Shown: positions 1-7,813 of the stretch, piece by piece
Layout: each line of letters begins with the position of its first letter
Numbering within the stretch: the stretch's first letter is position 1
Assembly: GCA_964571145.1 (NCBI GenBank)
Contig: CAZNAP010000001.1
Location: forward strand, 1 to 64,000
Direction of reading: 5' to 3'
DNA: 64,000 bases
From: Suilimivivens sp964571145
GTDB lineage: Bacteria > Bacillota > Clostridia > Lachnospirales > Lachnospiraceae
Notes under the pieces: model-generated
Told to the model about the DNA's origin: nothing
Seen by the model: only the letters and a program-made list of their open reading frames with translations
The model's database searches: none
Program-made: the position numbers and the translations under genes

Positions 1-321
1 CTAAATAGAAGAATATTTTTTTATTATTTTGAAGCACAGCATTTAGAAATATATACCAGTCAAGCGTATTTCTTTGTAATCTGCTCTGGTCTTTGACGAC
101 TATAACATCAAATTTGTCCGTATAAATATCACTCAAAAGTCTATTATAGTCATTTCTTTTCTTCGTCTGTGTTCCGGGATCCCTTTATCAATATATTGAT
201 CTACCAGTTTCCAGTTCTTAGACTTGATGATATCAATATTTTCCTCTATCTGTTTTTCTATTGCATTTAATTGTTCTTCTTCCTCCGTACTCACTCTTGC
301 ATAAAAAACCGCTCTCAACAT
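1..321 (-). pseudogene. Serine recombinase, N-terminal part, frameshifted and cut by window edge
   Basis: The minus-strand reading from about 321 begins MLRAVFYARVST, the catalytic-serine motif of the resolvase/invertase N-terminal domain, after a GAGGTGAGGAAT ribosome-binding region. The frame is open to about 133. At about 170-180 it leaves the family pattern (DKGIPEHRRR then stop), while another frame continues in good register as TQTKKRNDYNRLLSDIYTD and later VVKDQSRLQRNTLDWY. One base appears to be missing near GGGATCCCGGAACACAG. The rest of the gene lies beyond base 1. Family knowledge: large serine recombinases of this type move integrative elements. Either this is a dead copy or there is a one-base assembly error; the neighbouring small gene is also broken, which favours decay. 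Confidence 0.8.
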
Positions 322-360
322 ATTCCTCACCTCGATTTTAGTTATATGCAATATAGATAA

Positions 361-618
361 TTAACCTTTTGTAATAAGCATATTGTATTCTTCTTATGAT
401 ATCTTGCCATAGTCTCGAAGTATCTGTGCCAGATAAGCCAGAATTACCTTTTCGTCATCCTCGGTGATTACAAAAGCCGATGTTTCCAAATCATTCTCCA
501 CAGCAACTATATTATTACTAATATACTGGTCTTTGGTTTTTCTATGACTATATAAATTTTTATTAAAAAAGTTTATTTCTATAGTTTCATAGGCACGACA
601 GCCTAAAATCATCTCCAC
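361..618 (-). pseudogene. Small recombinase-associated ORF with a premature stop
   Basis: The minus-strand frame encodes a 74-residue product beginning MEMILGCRAYETIEI and ending ILRDYGKIS. The next codon is TAA, but the same frame then runs on through EEYNMLITKG to a second TAA at 361-363. A single CAA to TAA change would explain this, and the intact protein would be 84 residues. I recognise no named domain. Short ORFs of this kind, ending in a helical 'ILxDYGxISxEEY' tail, are often seen next to serine recombinases of Clostridia; that association is from memory and is an inference here. Confidence 0.45.
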
Positions 619-673
619 TCTAAAACAGAAAAAATAAATACGACACGGTAAAGAACCGTGCCGTCAGTTGGTA

Positions 674-1873
674 TTAGTATTCTTTGCTAAGTAGAAAATC
701 CGCAAGGTGCATGATTTTCACACCGTTGATATTGCCGGATGCAAGCTCATCCAGTGTTACCACATATTTGGGATAATGGTCTTTAATCTCAAGCAGATTG
801 GCAACCTCACGGTCTGATTCCTCCGGTAGCTTGCGGCACACCTGAACATAAATACGCTCATCACGCCGTACCGCCACAAAATCGACTTCTTTTGTTTCAT
901 TCTTGCCGACATATACATCGTAACCTTTTCTGCGCAATTCAAAGTAGATGATGTTTTCAAGCATAGCGGCAATAGACTTCGGATTAAAACCCATAATGCA
1001 GTATTTCAGTGAAGCGTCTGCAAGATAGAATTTTTCCTGTGTCTTCAGTACGGATTTACCCTGTAAATCGTATCGCTGGCAGCGGTAGATGACGAATGCC
1101 TTTTCAAGCCATTCCAAGTAGTTATAGACTGCTTCCACAGACAGTGGGCGACCTTCGTTTTTCAAAAATTTCACGATGGCATTTGCAGAAAAGGTCTTAC
1201 CAACATTCTCAACCACAAACTTTACCACACGGTTGAACAAATCAAAGTTCGTGATGTTGTGCCGCTTTGTAATGTCGTTCGTGATAACAGAGTTATATAT
1301 TCCTTCCACAATCTGATAAGCAGAGCGTTCATCAAAGTTGCCGAGCGCAACAATCGGAAATCCACCCATACGCAGATATTGATTCAGCAATTCTTTGGCT
1401 GGCAGCTTGCTTTTTTTTTTGAACTCCATGTATTCTTCAAAAGATAAGGTGAATACAGGAATAGAAACATATCTGCCTGTCAGGTAGGTAGATATTTCAC
1501 TTGACATGAGTTTGGAATTTGAGCCTGTAACATAAATATCGGTATCGCAATCCTCCAGCAGACTATTGATGGCTTTTTCCCAGTCGGTTATCTCCTGTAC
1601 CTCGTCAAGCAGCAGATAATGCCGCCCTTTGTCTGTGATTTTCTCTTTGATTCCCTGATACATTTTCTTGGAAGTCATACCATCGTCAAGATCCTCTGAT
1701 GTATAGCGCACACTGATGATATGGTCTGTGGCTACACCGCATTTTACAAGGTCTTCCTTCAGCATTTCCAGAATGGTGGATTTGCCGCAACGTCGGATTC
1801 CGGCAAGTACCTTTACAAGTGGAACATCCCTATAAGTTTTCAGTATATCTAAATACTGTGCTCGAACAATCAT
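674..1873 (-). CDS. AAA+ ATPase with DUF4143 C-terminal domain
   Basis: A 399-residue protein starting MIVRAQYLDILKTY, chosen because AGGAGGCGATTAC precedes this ATG. An AAA_14 P-loop is visible as GIRRCGKST (about residues 24-32) and a Walker B strand as YLLLDEVQEI (about 93-102), followed by a sensor-like VTGSNSKL. The second half matches the DUF4143 layout: a winged-helix region (about 210-290) and a restriction-nuclease-like fold with ETKEVDFVAV and VYVQVCRKL. Proteins of this family are widespread in gut Bacteroidota and Bacillota and have no agreed role; some are selfish or defence-linked. The gene stands alone between recombinase remnants and a variable surface protein. Confidence 0.85.
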   Translation of the reverse strand: MIVRAQYLDILKTYRDVPLVKVLAGIRRCGKSTILEMLKEDLVKCGVATDHIISVRYTSEDLDDGMTSKKMYQGIKEKITDKGRHYLLLDEVQEITDWEKAINSLLEDCDTDIYVTGSNSKLMSSEISTYLTGRYVSIPVFTLSFEEYMEFKKKSKLPAKELLNQYLRMGGFPIVALGNFDERSAYQIVEGIYNSVITNDITKRHNITNFDLFNRVVKFVVENVGKTFSANAIVKFLKNEGRPLSVEAVYNYLEWLEKAFVIYRCQRYDLQGKSVLKTQEKFYLADASLKYCIMGFNPKSIAAMLENIIYFELRRKGYDVYVGKNETKEVDFVAVRRDERIYVQVCRKLPEESDREVANLLEIKDHYPKYVVTLDELASGNINGVKIMHLADFLLSKEY

Positions 1874-2015
1874 GTAATCGCCTCCTCTGATAATCAGTAT
1901 ACAGAAAAACCTCGTACAAATCAATAGTTTTTACTTCATATCCGCAAAAACCTTCTGATTTCTTATACTTTTTTCGACATACAAGTATACATATTGACAC
2001 TAATTTATACTGTTT

Positions 2016-3854
2016 CTAATAATTCAATTTCTGCCCAATCACCAATTTATTTGGGTTTTCCAAGTCATTTGCTTCTATCAGATGCTTTCTGGTCTTTCCC
2101 AGTTTCTGTGCTATCTCGGAAAGGGTATCTCCTGCCTGTACGATATAAACACCGCCTGTACCGGATGTCGGTTTGCTTTCCTTTGGTGCTGCTCCTGCCG
2201 TATCTATATAGATAAGTGAGAATGCATACCCTTCGATATTCAATGTGGTAGTAAAGGTTTCATCACTTTTATCTTCATCTGTAAAAAGTTTCGTCTTGCC
2301 ATTTTTACCAATACCAATTACGGCAAAGGTTCTGCCCGGCTTCTGCCACTGCGTTGGAATGTTCAGTACAAACTTACCTGTCTTCTTGACAAAAGCTGGT
2401 TTGAAGAATCCATTGTCTTTTAGAAGCAGATTAAAGGAAAAGGCTTCTCTGTAACCCTTTGGGGTTGCTTCTTTAAAGGCTGCCACACATGCCTTTCCCT
2501 GATGTTCAATCAAACACTGGCTTCCTGCCTGATTTGCTTCATAATACCAGACAAGAGGATTCACATAGGCTTCTTCGGTACTATCAGAGGAACCTTTATT
2601 TTCTGCTGCACTGTCTGAATGACTTTCAGAGTTGTCACCACTTGAACTCGGTGTCGATGGTGTGGACGGTGTGGCTCCTTCTACTATCTTTATCGGTATA
2701 TCTATCATGTTAGAAGCATAACTTGTCACATTTCCTGTATTCGCACGTTCCGAAAATACTTTGAGAGTGTAGTTTCCTACTGAAATTTCATCTTTATTAG
2801 GTATGGTAATATCTGCAGTCGTTGCAGTTACATCTGCTATTTTTCCATAGGCATAGACGGTATCATCTTGTACCAACATGGCAGAGATTTGTGTGGATTT
2901 CACCCCGTCAGTCGTTGTATAATTGCCAATATTAATTAGTGAAACTTTTTCTCCCTTTTTCACATCTCCCGTTCCATTTCTGGAAGCTGTAAAACCTGTG
3001 TTTTTATCTGATAATGTTAGTACCCATTCATTTGAGGACGAGTCTGATGTTTCTTTGAAATCAGAGTTTTTCGCTCCGCTCGCAGATGTGAAGAGAACTT
3101 TTTCTAGATTCAAATTAAAAGCGGGCCGGACACCATAACTACTGTCTACATCGCGGCCCCCGGAATTGACGCTGCCATTCTCGTCAACGTACGCGGCGCA
3201 GAAATTCTCGGAGCCGGGCGAACGAAGCCGCCACCAATCCGACAACTTTCTATTATTATCACTTGAAAACCAACTATCAGCTTCAGTTACCGATGGAAGC
3301 ACAACCGTCTGATTGGGTGTATATGTATCACTGCTTTTGTAACCTTGTTCTACTATATTACTGTATTCACTCTCCATTGCCGCTTTCTCTACATCTGTAA
3401 ACTGTGTAGGCAAAAAACCCGAAGTTGAATAATCGCTATTACCACTTCCATCACTTACGCTACGTGTACCACCATTCAACCATGCACAGATATCTGAACC
3501 GCTCCATTTATAATGAGCATAAGGATCATATGCTCTTGTGTCGACTGCTCCATCCGCTAACAGGGTTACCGTTCCTGTGGCATCTGTTGCAGGCTTGTCA
3601 GTACTCATGACACGCCAAAGTATCGGTGTACGCTCACTGCCAAAGTAGATTTTGCTTCCCAGTGCATCCTGGCCTTTCTTGATTCCCGCAATGGTGCCAC
3701 TTCCGGTATTTAAATTCACATTTTTAGTCGTTGCAGCTGCCTGTACCTTTACCGTTGTCATCGGCGATAGCGTCAGTCCTGTCACTACCATTGCGGCTGT
3801 TAACAGATAACTGCATAGTTTGCTGATTGTTTTCTTTGTAGATTTTCTCTTCAC
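2016..3854 (-). CDS. Secreted DUF6273 / LysM protein with DGR-like variable region
   Basis: A 612-residue protein. I prefer the GTG start at 3854 (VKRKSTKKTISKLC) because AAGGAGG lies 9 bases upstream; an in-frame longer start lacks one. A hydrophobic signal peptide (about residues 8-38, ending VKVQA) is followed by a DUF6273 region containing ILWRVMST, WSGSDICAWLNGG, VVLPSVTEADSWF, WWRLRSPGSENFCAAYVDE and GVRPAF. This is the C-type-lectin-like/formylglycine-enzyme-like fold used by many variable proteins. After it come a beta-rich region, a Ser/Pro linker and a C-terminal LysM (VYIVQAGDTLSEIAQKLGKT) for peptidoglycan binding. It probably sits on the cell wall and displays the variable domain. 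The start follows a terminator hairpin closely. Confidence 0.8.
   Translation of the reverse strand: MKRKSTKKTISKLCSYLLTAAMVVTGLTLSPMTTVKVQAAATTKNVNLNTGSGTIAGIKKGQDALGSKIYFGSERTPILWRVMSTDKPATDATGTVTLLADGAVDTRAYDPYAHYKWSGSDICAWLNGGTRSVSDGSGNSDYSTSGFLPTQFTDVEKAAMESEYSNIVEQGYKSSDTYTPNQTVVLPSVTEADSWFSSDNNRKLSDWWRLRSPGSENFCAAYVDENGSVNSGGRDVDSSYGVRPAFNLNLEKVLFTSASGAKNSDFKETSDSSSNEWVLTLSDKNTGFTASRNGTGDVKKGEKVSLINIGNYTTTDGVKSTQISAMLVQDDTVYAYGKIADVTATTADITIPNKDEISVGNYTLKVFSERANTGNVTSYASNMIDIPIKIVEGATPSTPSTPSSSGDNSESHSDSAAENKGSSDSTEEAYVNPLVWYYEANQAGSQCLIEHQGKACVAAFKEATPKGYREAFSFNLLLKDNGFFKPAFVKKTGKFVLNIPTQWQKPGRTFAVIGIGKNGKTKLFTDEDKSDETFTTTLNIEGYAFSLIYIDTAGAAPKESKPTSGTGGVYIVQAGDTLSEIAQKLGKTRKHLIEANDLENPNKLVIGQKLNY
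3121..3240 (-). other. Candidate diversity-generating-retroelement variable region (VR)
   Basis: This stretch is clearly more GC-rich than the rest of its AT-rich gene. It encodes WWRLRSPG ... AAYV ... GSVN ... GVRPAF. Between the fixed positions the codons are TCC, GAG, AAT, TTC, TGC, GAC, TCC, CGC, GAT, GAC, AGT, AGT and TAT. Nearly all have C or T as third base, as expected if they derive from AAC or AAT codons of a template by adenine mutagenesis. The 3' end is the GC-rich GGTGTCCGGCCCGC, resembling the GC-rich end of a VR. No template repeat or reverse transcriptase is visible in the window, so the call is an inference. Confidence 0.5.
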
Positions 3855-3900
3855 TGCTTTCGTCCTCCTTGTTCCTGTTTCCTCTTCTCCTTCACAACAC

Positions 3901-3957
3901 AAAAAACCATGCCTTATTGCAATCTCCACTAAGGAAATTCCAATAAAACATGGTTTT
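3901..3957 (-). terminator. Long hairpin with T-run upstream of the DUF6273-LysM gene
   Basis: On the minus strand AAAACCATGTTTTATTGGAAT pairs with ATTGCAATAAGGCATGGTTTT across a 13-base loop, followed by GGTTTTTTG. It would end transcripts arriving from the truncated deacetylase side, or attenuate the downstream gene. Confidence 0.6.
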
Positions 3958-3992
3958 CATTTTCACACCCTATAAAAAGAGTCGAACAGTTA

Positions 3993-4016
3993 TGCCTGCC
4001 TGCCTGCCTGCCTGCC
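3993..4016. repeat. TGCC tetranucleotide repeat
   Basis: Six perfect TGCC units in the 206-bp intergenic stretch 3930-4135. Not coding on either strand as far as I can see. Confidence 0.9.
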
Positions 4017-4135
4017 CCAAAGATTGTCATATTTTCAGTCATAACCGTCAATCTCCTTATCATTTATTGTTTAAAATCTTTTTTGCATGTTACCATAGAA
4101 CAGTTTGTCTTGCAACTGCTGGAAGACATACATAC

Positions 4136-4516
4136 CTATTTGTCTACCCAACCGCCAGTCATAAAAAACGTCACTTTAATCTTGTGTTTATCCAGTATTT
4201 TGAGGATTTTGGCTGTGTCCTCATTTCCCCATGCCGCATCAAAAGTCAGTGCTATCTTCTTTTCAGAAGTTTCTACACAGTAGATTGGCAGCTCCTTACC
4301 ATTGACGCTGTTGCTGACTGTGATGTCAGCTCCTGCTAATATGAGTAGCTCTCTGCACATGGCAAGTGCCGCCAGAGCAATCGCCCCGTACTGTATAAAT
4401 TTCAAGGACGCTCTCTGATCTTCTATCTGTTTGTCTTCTGATTGTTGATTACTTGCCTCTCGGTTCTCTTTAGCTGCAAATTTGTCCCGTATCATTTCAA
4501 TATATGTTTTAATCAT
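4136..4516 (-). pseudogene. Truncated polysaccharide deacetylase
   Basis: About 126 residues starting MIKTYIEMIRDKF. One membrane segment (LKFIQYGAIALAALAMCREL) is followed by the opening of a NodB domain, EKKIALTFDAAWGNEDT and HKIKVTFFMTGGWVDK, and then a stop. The metal-binding TFDA(D/A) motif is present, but the rest of the NodB barrel (the HxxxH motif and the distal catalytic residues) is missing, and the DNA beyond the stop gives nothing resembling it in any frame. Intact family members of about 250-300 residues deacetylate peptidoglycan or related polymers, often during sporulation. It is best read as a 5' remnant left by a rearrangement that brought in the downstream DUF6273 gene. Confidence 0.75.
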
Positions 4517-4559
4517 AAAAAACACCTGCCATAACTGTTGTTACAGTTTATGACAGGTG
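4517..4559 (-). terminator. Terminator after rloB, abutting the next start codon
   Basis: On the minus strand CACCTGTCATAAACTG pairs with CAGTTATGGCAGGTG and is followed directly by TTTTTT and then the ATG of the truncated deacetylase. It ends the rloAB transcript, and leaves the following gene without a normal ribosome-binding site. Confidence 0.75.
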
Positions 4560-4584
4560 GGTTTGGACATATTCCGTTCAGATT

Positions 4585-5233
4585 TCACCAATCTATAACT
4601 TCAAAAAATTCATTTACATTACTGCCTTTTCGTTCTAATGCGTCCCTGCAAAATCTAGTTTGATTTGCTCTGACTTCAAAGCGTCTTTTGGATACTCTAA
4701 ACTCATTGATAATTATTTTATTACGTCCCAATTTACTTAACATATTTTTATAGTTTCTATTTCCGGTATTTAAAAAACTGTAAATATCCTTTTTGCTCTT
4801 AAATTGTGACAAATTACTGAACCCATAAACATTAATTATGTACTGTTCTACACTTTGCCCATTGTACCGCTCATCATGTAGACAGCATATATATTCAAAA
4901 TTCGGATTGTTTACTATTAGGAAGTAAGGTATACCCTTTTTTTTCATTTTCTGTCTTACAAAATTCAAACAGATTCATAAAATTTGCCAATTCACCACTA
5001 TTTTTTGGGATTCTGTCACCATCAACAATAATAAATTTGGCAATACAGTTACTCTGCCCTTTGCTTTTGATTGCCTCCAGAAACGCTGAATAACCTCCTC
5101 CATGCATCTCAATCGGGTTCAAAGCTATCTCGACACCCTGATTAGCCCTCATAGTATTGATATAATTATATTCTGTATCGCCCTCACAAAAAACATCAAA
5201 TCTTTTTCTCGTTATTCTTTCAGGTCTACTCAA
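4585..5233 (-). pseudogene. RloB-like (AbiLii) Toprim-type protein, frameshifted at an A8 run
   Basis: The first frame begins at a TTG (LSRPERITRKRF, with GGAGG 8 bases upstream, the TTG overlapping the stop of the ATPase gene). It carries the family signature VFCEGDTEYNYI and KFIIVDGDRIPKN, the Glu and DxD acidic residues of a Toprim-like nuclease fold. At 4937-4944 (A8 in the gene) it shifts to a second frame that continues GIPYFLIVNNPNFEYI and SKLGRNKII to 4585. Removing one A gives one 215-residue protein, a normal RloB length. Without repair the product stops 20 residues past the run. It could be a phase-variable or slippage-rescued gene, a real inactivation, or a sequencing error. Confidence 0.8.
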
Positions 5234-6404
5234 TTGTTGTACCTCCAAGAATTCCCTTCATATAAAATTCATATATTTTAGTCGTTTCATAGCGAACTTC
5301 CGGAAAATCAGCCAGCGAATATAGTTCCGATGTTAGAGCATCTTTATTTTTGGTAATAAAATAAATCTGTTCTTTCATATAAGTTACTAGATTCAGATGC
5401 AACACATTATGTGTGGAAAAAATAAACTGTCCGCCATGTGTTTTTCCATTTATAAAAGAAATCACACGGTCAGATAAAATAGGATTGAGTACTCTGTCCA
5501 TTTCATCAGCAAAAACCACTTTATTTTCATATACCACTCTGTAAATTTGTACCGCCCACGCAAAGAACTCCCGAACGCCAGCTGAATCAGCTTGTAATTC
5601 TCTTCGAAACTCTTCACCAGATGAAGTTTTTCTTACTATAATAGACTTACTGTACGGTTTTTCTGTATCCAGTTCAATTCCGCATATGCTATAATCCACC
5701 ATTCGGAATATATCAATATATCTGTTGTCTTGAAGAATCACAAGATCACTTTGCAGTCTTTGTAAATTATCTTCACTTGATACAGGAACAGATTCTGTAT
5801 ACAGTCGATTATTTACCCAATCAGTCACTGCCATAGCATGTGTGTTTCCCAAAATAGCAAGCTTCGTGATAAATAAGCCAATTTCCATATTGCTCTTATC
5901 AACAATTCTGTCTATTTCGATACTTTCGCTCTCTAACACTTTATAGCAATTTTCTACATCATCCCTTTCAATATAAAAAATAGGATATTTCTTTCCTTTA
6001 TACTTTTTACACGTATATAACTTTTCCGCTACAATGCCTTTTAAATCAATTACTAATGTATAAGTATATGTTCTATTGTTATCTGTCAGTATTACCAATT
6101 CAAACGTTTGCTTGGGTAACTTAACTTTTCGCAGGCTTTCATTATTTACATAAGGTAAAAAGGACTTCACCTTTGCATTATCTGCGAACATGGCTTTTAT
6201 CGTTTTTAAGCTATTTATAAAGTTGGACTTACCACCCGCATTTTCCCCCACAATTACAGCGGTTTTTAAGCAATCTATTCCTACCTCTGTTTCTACATAA
6301 TTAGATGGATATCTTTTCAGCACTTTACCGGTAGCTGCTTCCAAAGAAAATTCATTATCACCCCAAAATGAGCAGTAATTATCAAACATATAATTTATCA
6401 ACAT
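5226..6404 (-). CDS. AAA family ATPase of an AbiL/RloAB-type defence pair
   Basis: A 392-residue protein starting MLINYMFDNYCSFWG after AGAGGAG. It is an SMC/OLD-like ABC ATPase: Walker A GENAGGKSN (about residues 52-60), a signature-like ELQADSAGVREFF (about 285-297), Walker B KVVFADEMDRVLNP and a switch histidine in FIFSTHNVLH. The gene overlaps the start of the RloB gene, so the two are translationally coupled. This ATPase-RloB pairing is the composition of the AbiLi/AbiLii abortive-infection system and of the RloA/RloB genes found in type I restriction loci; in such pairs the ATPase senses or gates and the Toprim protein is the effector. No restriction genes are present here. Confidence 0.85.
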   Translation of the reverse strand: MLINYMFDNYCSFWGDNEFSLEAATGKVLKRYPSNYVETEVGIDCLKTAVIVGENAGGKSNFINSLKTIKAMFADNAKVKSFLPYVNNESLRKVKLPKQTFELVILTDNNRTYTYTLVIDLKGIVAEKLYTCKKYKGKKYPIFYIERDDVENCYKVLESESIEIDRIVDKSNMEIGLFITKLAILGNTHAMAVTDWVNNRLYTESVPVSSEDNLQRLQSDLVILQDNRYIDIFRMVDYSICGIELDTEKPYSKSIIVRKTSSGEEFRRELQADSAGVREFFAWAVQIYRVVYENKVVFADEMDRVLNPILSDRVISFINGKTHGGQFIFSTHNVLHLNLVTYMKEQIYFITKNKDALTSELYSLADFPEVRYETTKIYEFYMKGILGGTTIE

Positions 6405-6512
6405 ATTTTTCTCCTCTAAATCAAATATCCGTTTTGCCAATATTGGTAATTAAATTATACGTTGTTAAAAGTTGCTTGTAAACCATATTATTGTTTTAGA
6501 TACATGTTTAAA

Positions 6513-7181
6513 TTATTTTTCGGTTTTCTTTGGTATAATCACCGGCACGATATCCTCTGCCTGCTCTGCAATCAGCGTGGCTCCTGCCGTCTCTAATTCC
6601 TCTCGGCTTCCATAGCCATACAAAACTCCCACAGAATCTATTTCATTCTCTATGGCACCTTTAATATCATGTCTGCGATCACCTACCATCAGCACTTTTG
6701 ATTTATCCTTTACTTCCAGTTGTTCCAAAGCATAGGCAATCACTTGTGTTTTAGTAGTCCGGCTTCCGCCAATAATGACACCGGCTATGAGATCAAAATA
6801 CTGTTCCAGATGAAAGTGGCGAATAATTTGTTCTGCCATGTACTCCGGTTTGGCAGTTGCAACCGCCAATCTCATGCCCCGGTTCTTCAATCCAATCAGT
6901 GCATCCTGAACTCCCGGATACACGCTATTTTCATAGAGTCCTGTTACTTCATAACGTTCACGGTAGTATTGATAGCCAAGCTCACACTGTTCTTTGGTAA
7001 AGCCATAGTATTCAGTAAACGAATCAGCTAACGGTGGTCCTACGAAGCGCGTCAACTTGGATAAATCAGGTTCTTCTATCCCCGATTTATGTAAGGCGTA
7101 TTGAACGGATTTGGTAATCCCGGGGGCAGAATCTGTTAAAGTACCATCCAGATCAAATAAAATTATCTCATACTTACTCAT
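6513..7181 (-). CDS. HAD family hydrolase, phosphoglycolate phosphatase-like
   Basis: A 222-residue HAD-superfamily IA phosphatase. Motif I is FDLDGTLTDS (residues 9-18), with the two catalytic aspartates; a cap domain spans about 20-90; motif II is LAVATAKPE (about 105-113); and motif IV is VLMVGDRRHDIKGA (about 165-178). A ribosome-binding site AAAAGGAG precedes the ATG. Relatives dephosphorylate phosphoglycolate, small sugar phosphates or pyrophosphate; the substrate cannot be read from sequence. It is the last gene before a 625-bp repeat-filled intergenic region. Confidence 0.85.
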   Translation of the reverse strand: MSKYEIILFDLDGTLTDSAPGITKSVQYALHKSGIEEPDLSKLTRFVGPPLADSFTEYYGFTKEQCELGYQYYRERYEVTGLYENSVYPGVQDALIGLKNRGMRLAVATAKPEYMAEQIIRHFHLEQYFDLIAGVIIGGSRTTKTQVIAYALEQLEVKDKSKVLMVGDRRHDIKGAIENEIDSVGVLYGYGSREELETAGATLIAEQAEDIVPVIIPKKTEK

Positions 7182-7206
7182 TCTTTTCTCCTTTTTTTCT
7201 CCGGTT

Positions 7207-7671
7207 TAGTCACTCTGCACTTGTTCGAACCCTGAATTCCTTCCAGATAGGCATTGATATCGCAAGCAAAGCCTACAAATTATGCTTTGGGTTACTAAAA
7301 GTATCAATCGTTGCATTTAGTCTACCGATTTAGAAAACCGTTATCCTACTAAAATACGTGAATAGTTGAATTTCGTCCACAAAATTCTGTGCCGCCGACC
7401 TACTAATTGCATCCCTTGTGACTTTCTGTAGGTTCATTATACCTAAAAACAACCTATTAATGGCGTCCTTGATGACTTCTAGTAGGTTAATTGAAGAAAA
7501 AGCTACCTACTAAGTTCTTCGCTTAATAGTTTTAGTAGGATTTTTATCCAACCTACTAATTACTTTCTTTCAGCCCTTTAGTTACTTGCTGTTTTTTAGC
7601 CCAATTTTATGCCAATATTAATTAAATATAGCACTTCTGAAACGGGTTCGGATAAGCACCGAGTGTCTAGT
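7207..7671. repeat. Repeat element C1: CCTACTAA iterons between A-type end repeats
   Basis: An intergenic element bordered on the left by TAGTCACTCTGCACTTG and on the right by CGGATAAGCACCGAGTG, which are inverted copies of the dispersed A repeat. Inside are five CCTAYTAA iterons starting at about 7345, 7399, 7452, 7506 and 7552, spaced 54, 53, 54 and 46 bp, several paired with a following TAGTAGGTT to form hairpins. A core at 7379-7406 (CCACAAAATTC then GTGCCGCCGACCTACT) recurs in inverted orientation at 58661-58690. No ORF of note; no tRNA or known riboswitch recognised in 7182-7806. Confidence 0.65.
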
Positions 7672-7813
7672 CACTCNNNNNNNNNNNNNNNNNNNNNNNN
7701 NNNNNNNNNNNNNNNNNNNNNNNNNNNNNNNNNNNNNNNNNNNNNNNNNNNNNNNNNNNNNNNNNNNNNNNNNNNNCTAGTCACTCTGCACTGAGTCGCT
7801 TATTGCTTATCCC
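7644..7813. repeat. Inverted pair of A repeats around an assembly gap
   Basis: CGGATAAGCACCGAGTGTC before the gap faces CTAGTCACTCTGCACTGAG after it. The second copy includes the stop codon of the AEC transporter gene. The palindromic layout may be why assembly broke here. Confidence 0.6.
7677..7776. other. Assembly gap (100 N)
   Basis: Exactly 100 N. The flanks share only CTAGTCACTC (10 bp), so unlike the other three gaps no long overlap is evident. Confidence 0.95.

Noticed and set aside
3950..4339. Plus-strand 129-codon frame
   Set aside because: It covers the TGCC repeat and the antisense of the deacetylase remnant; no family similarity.
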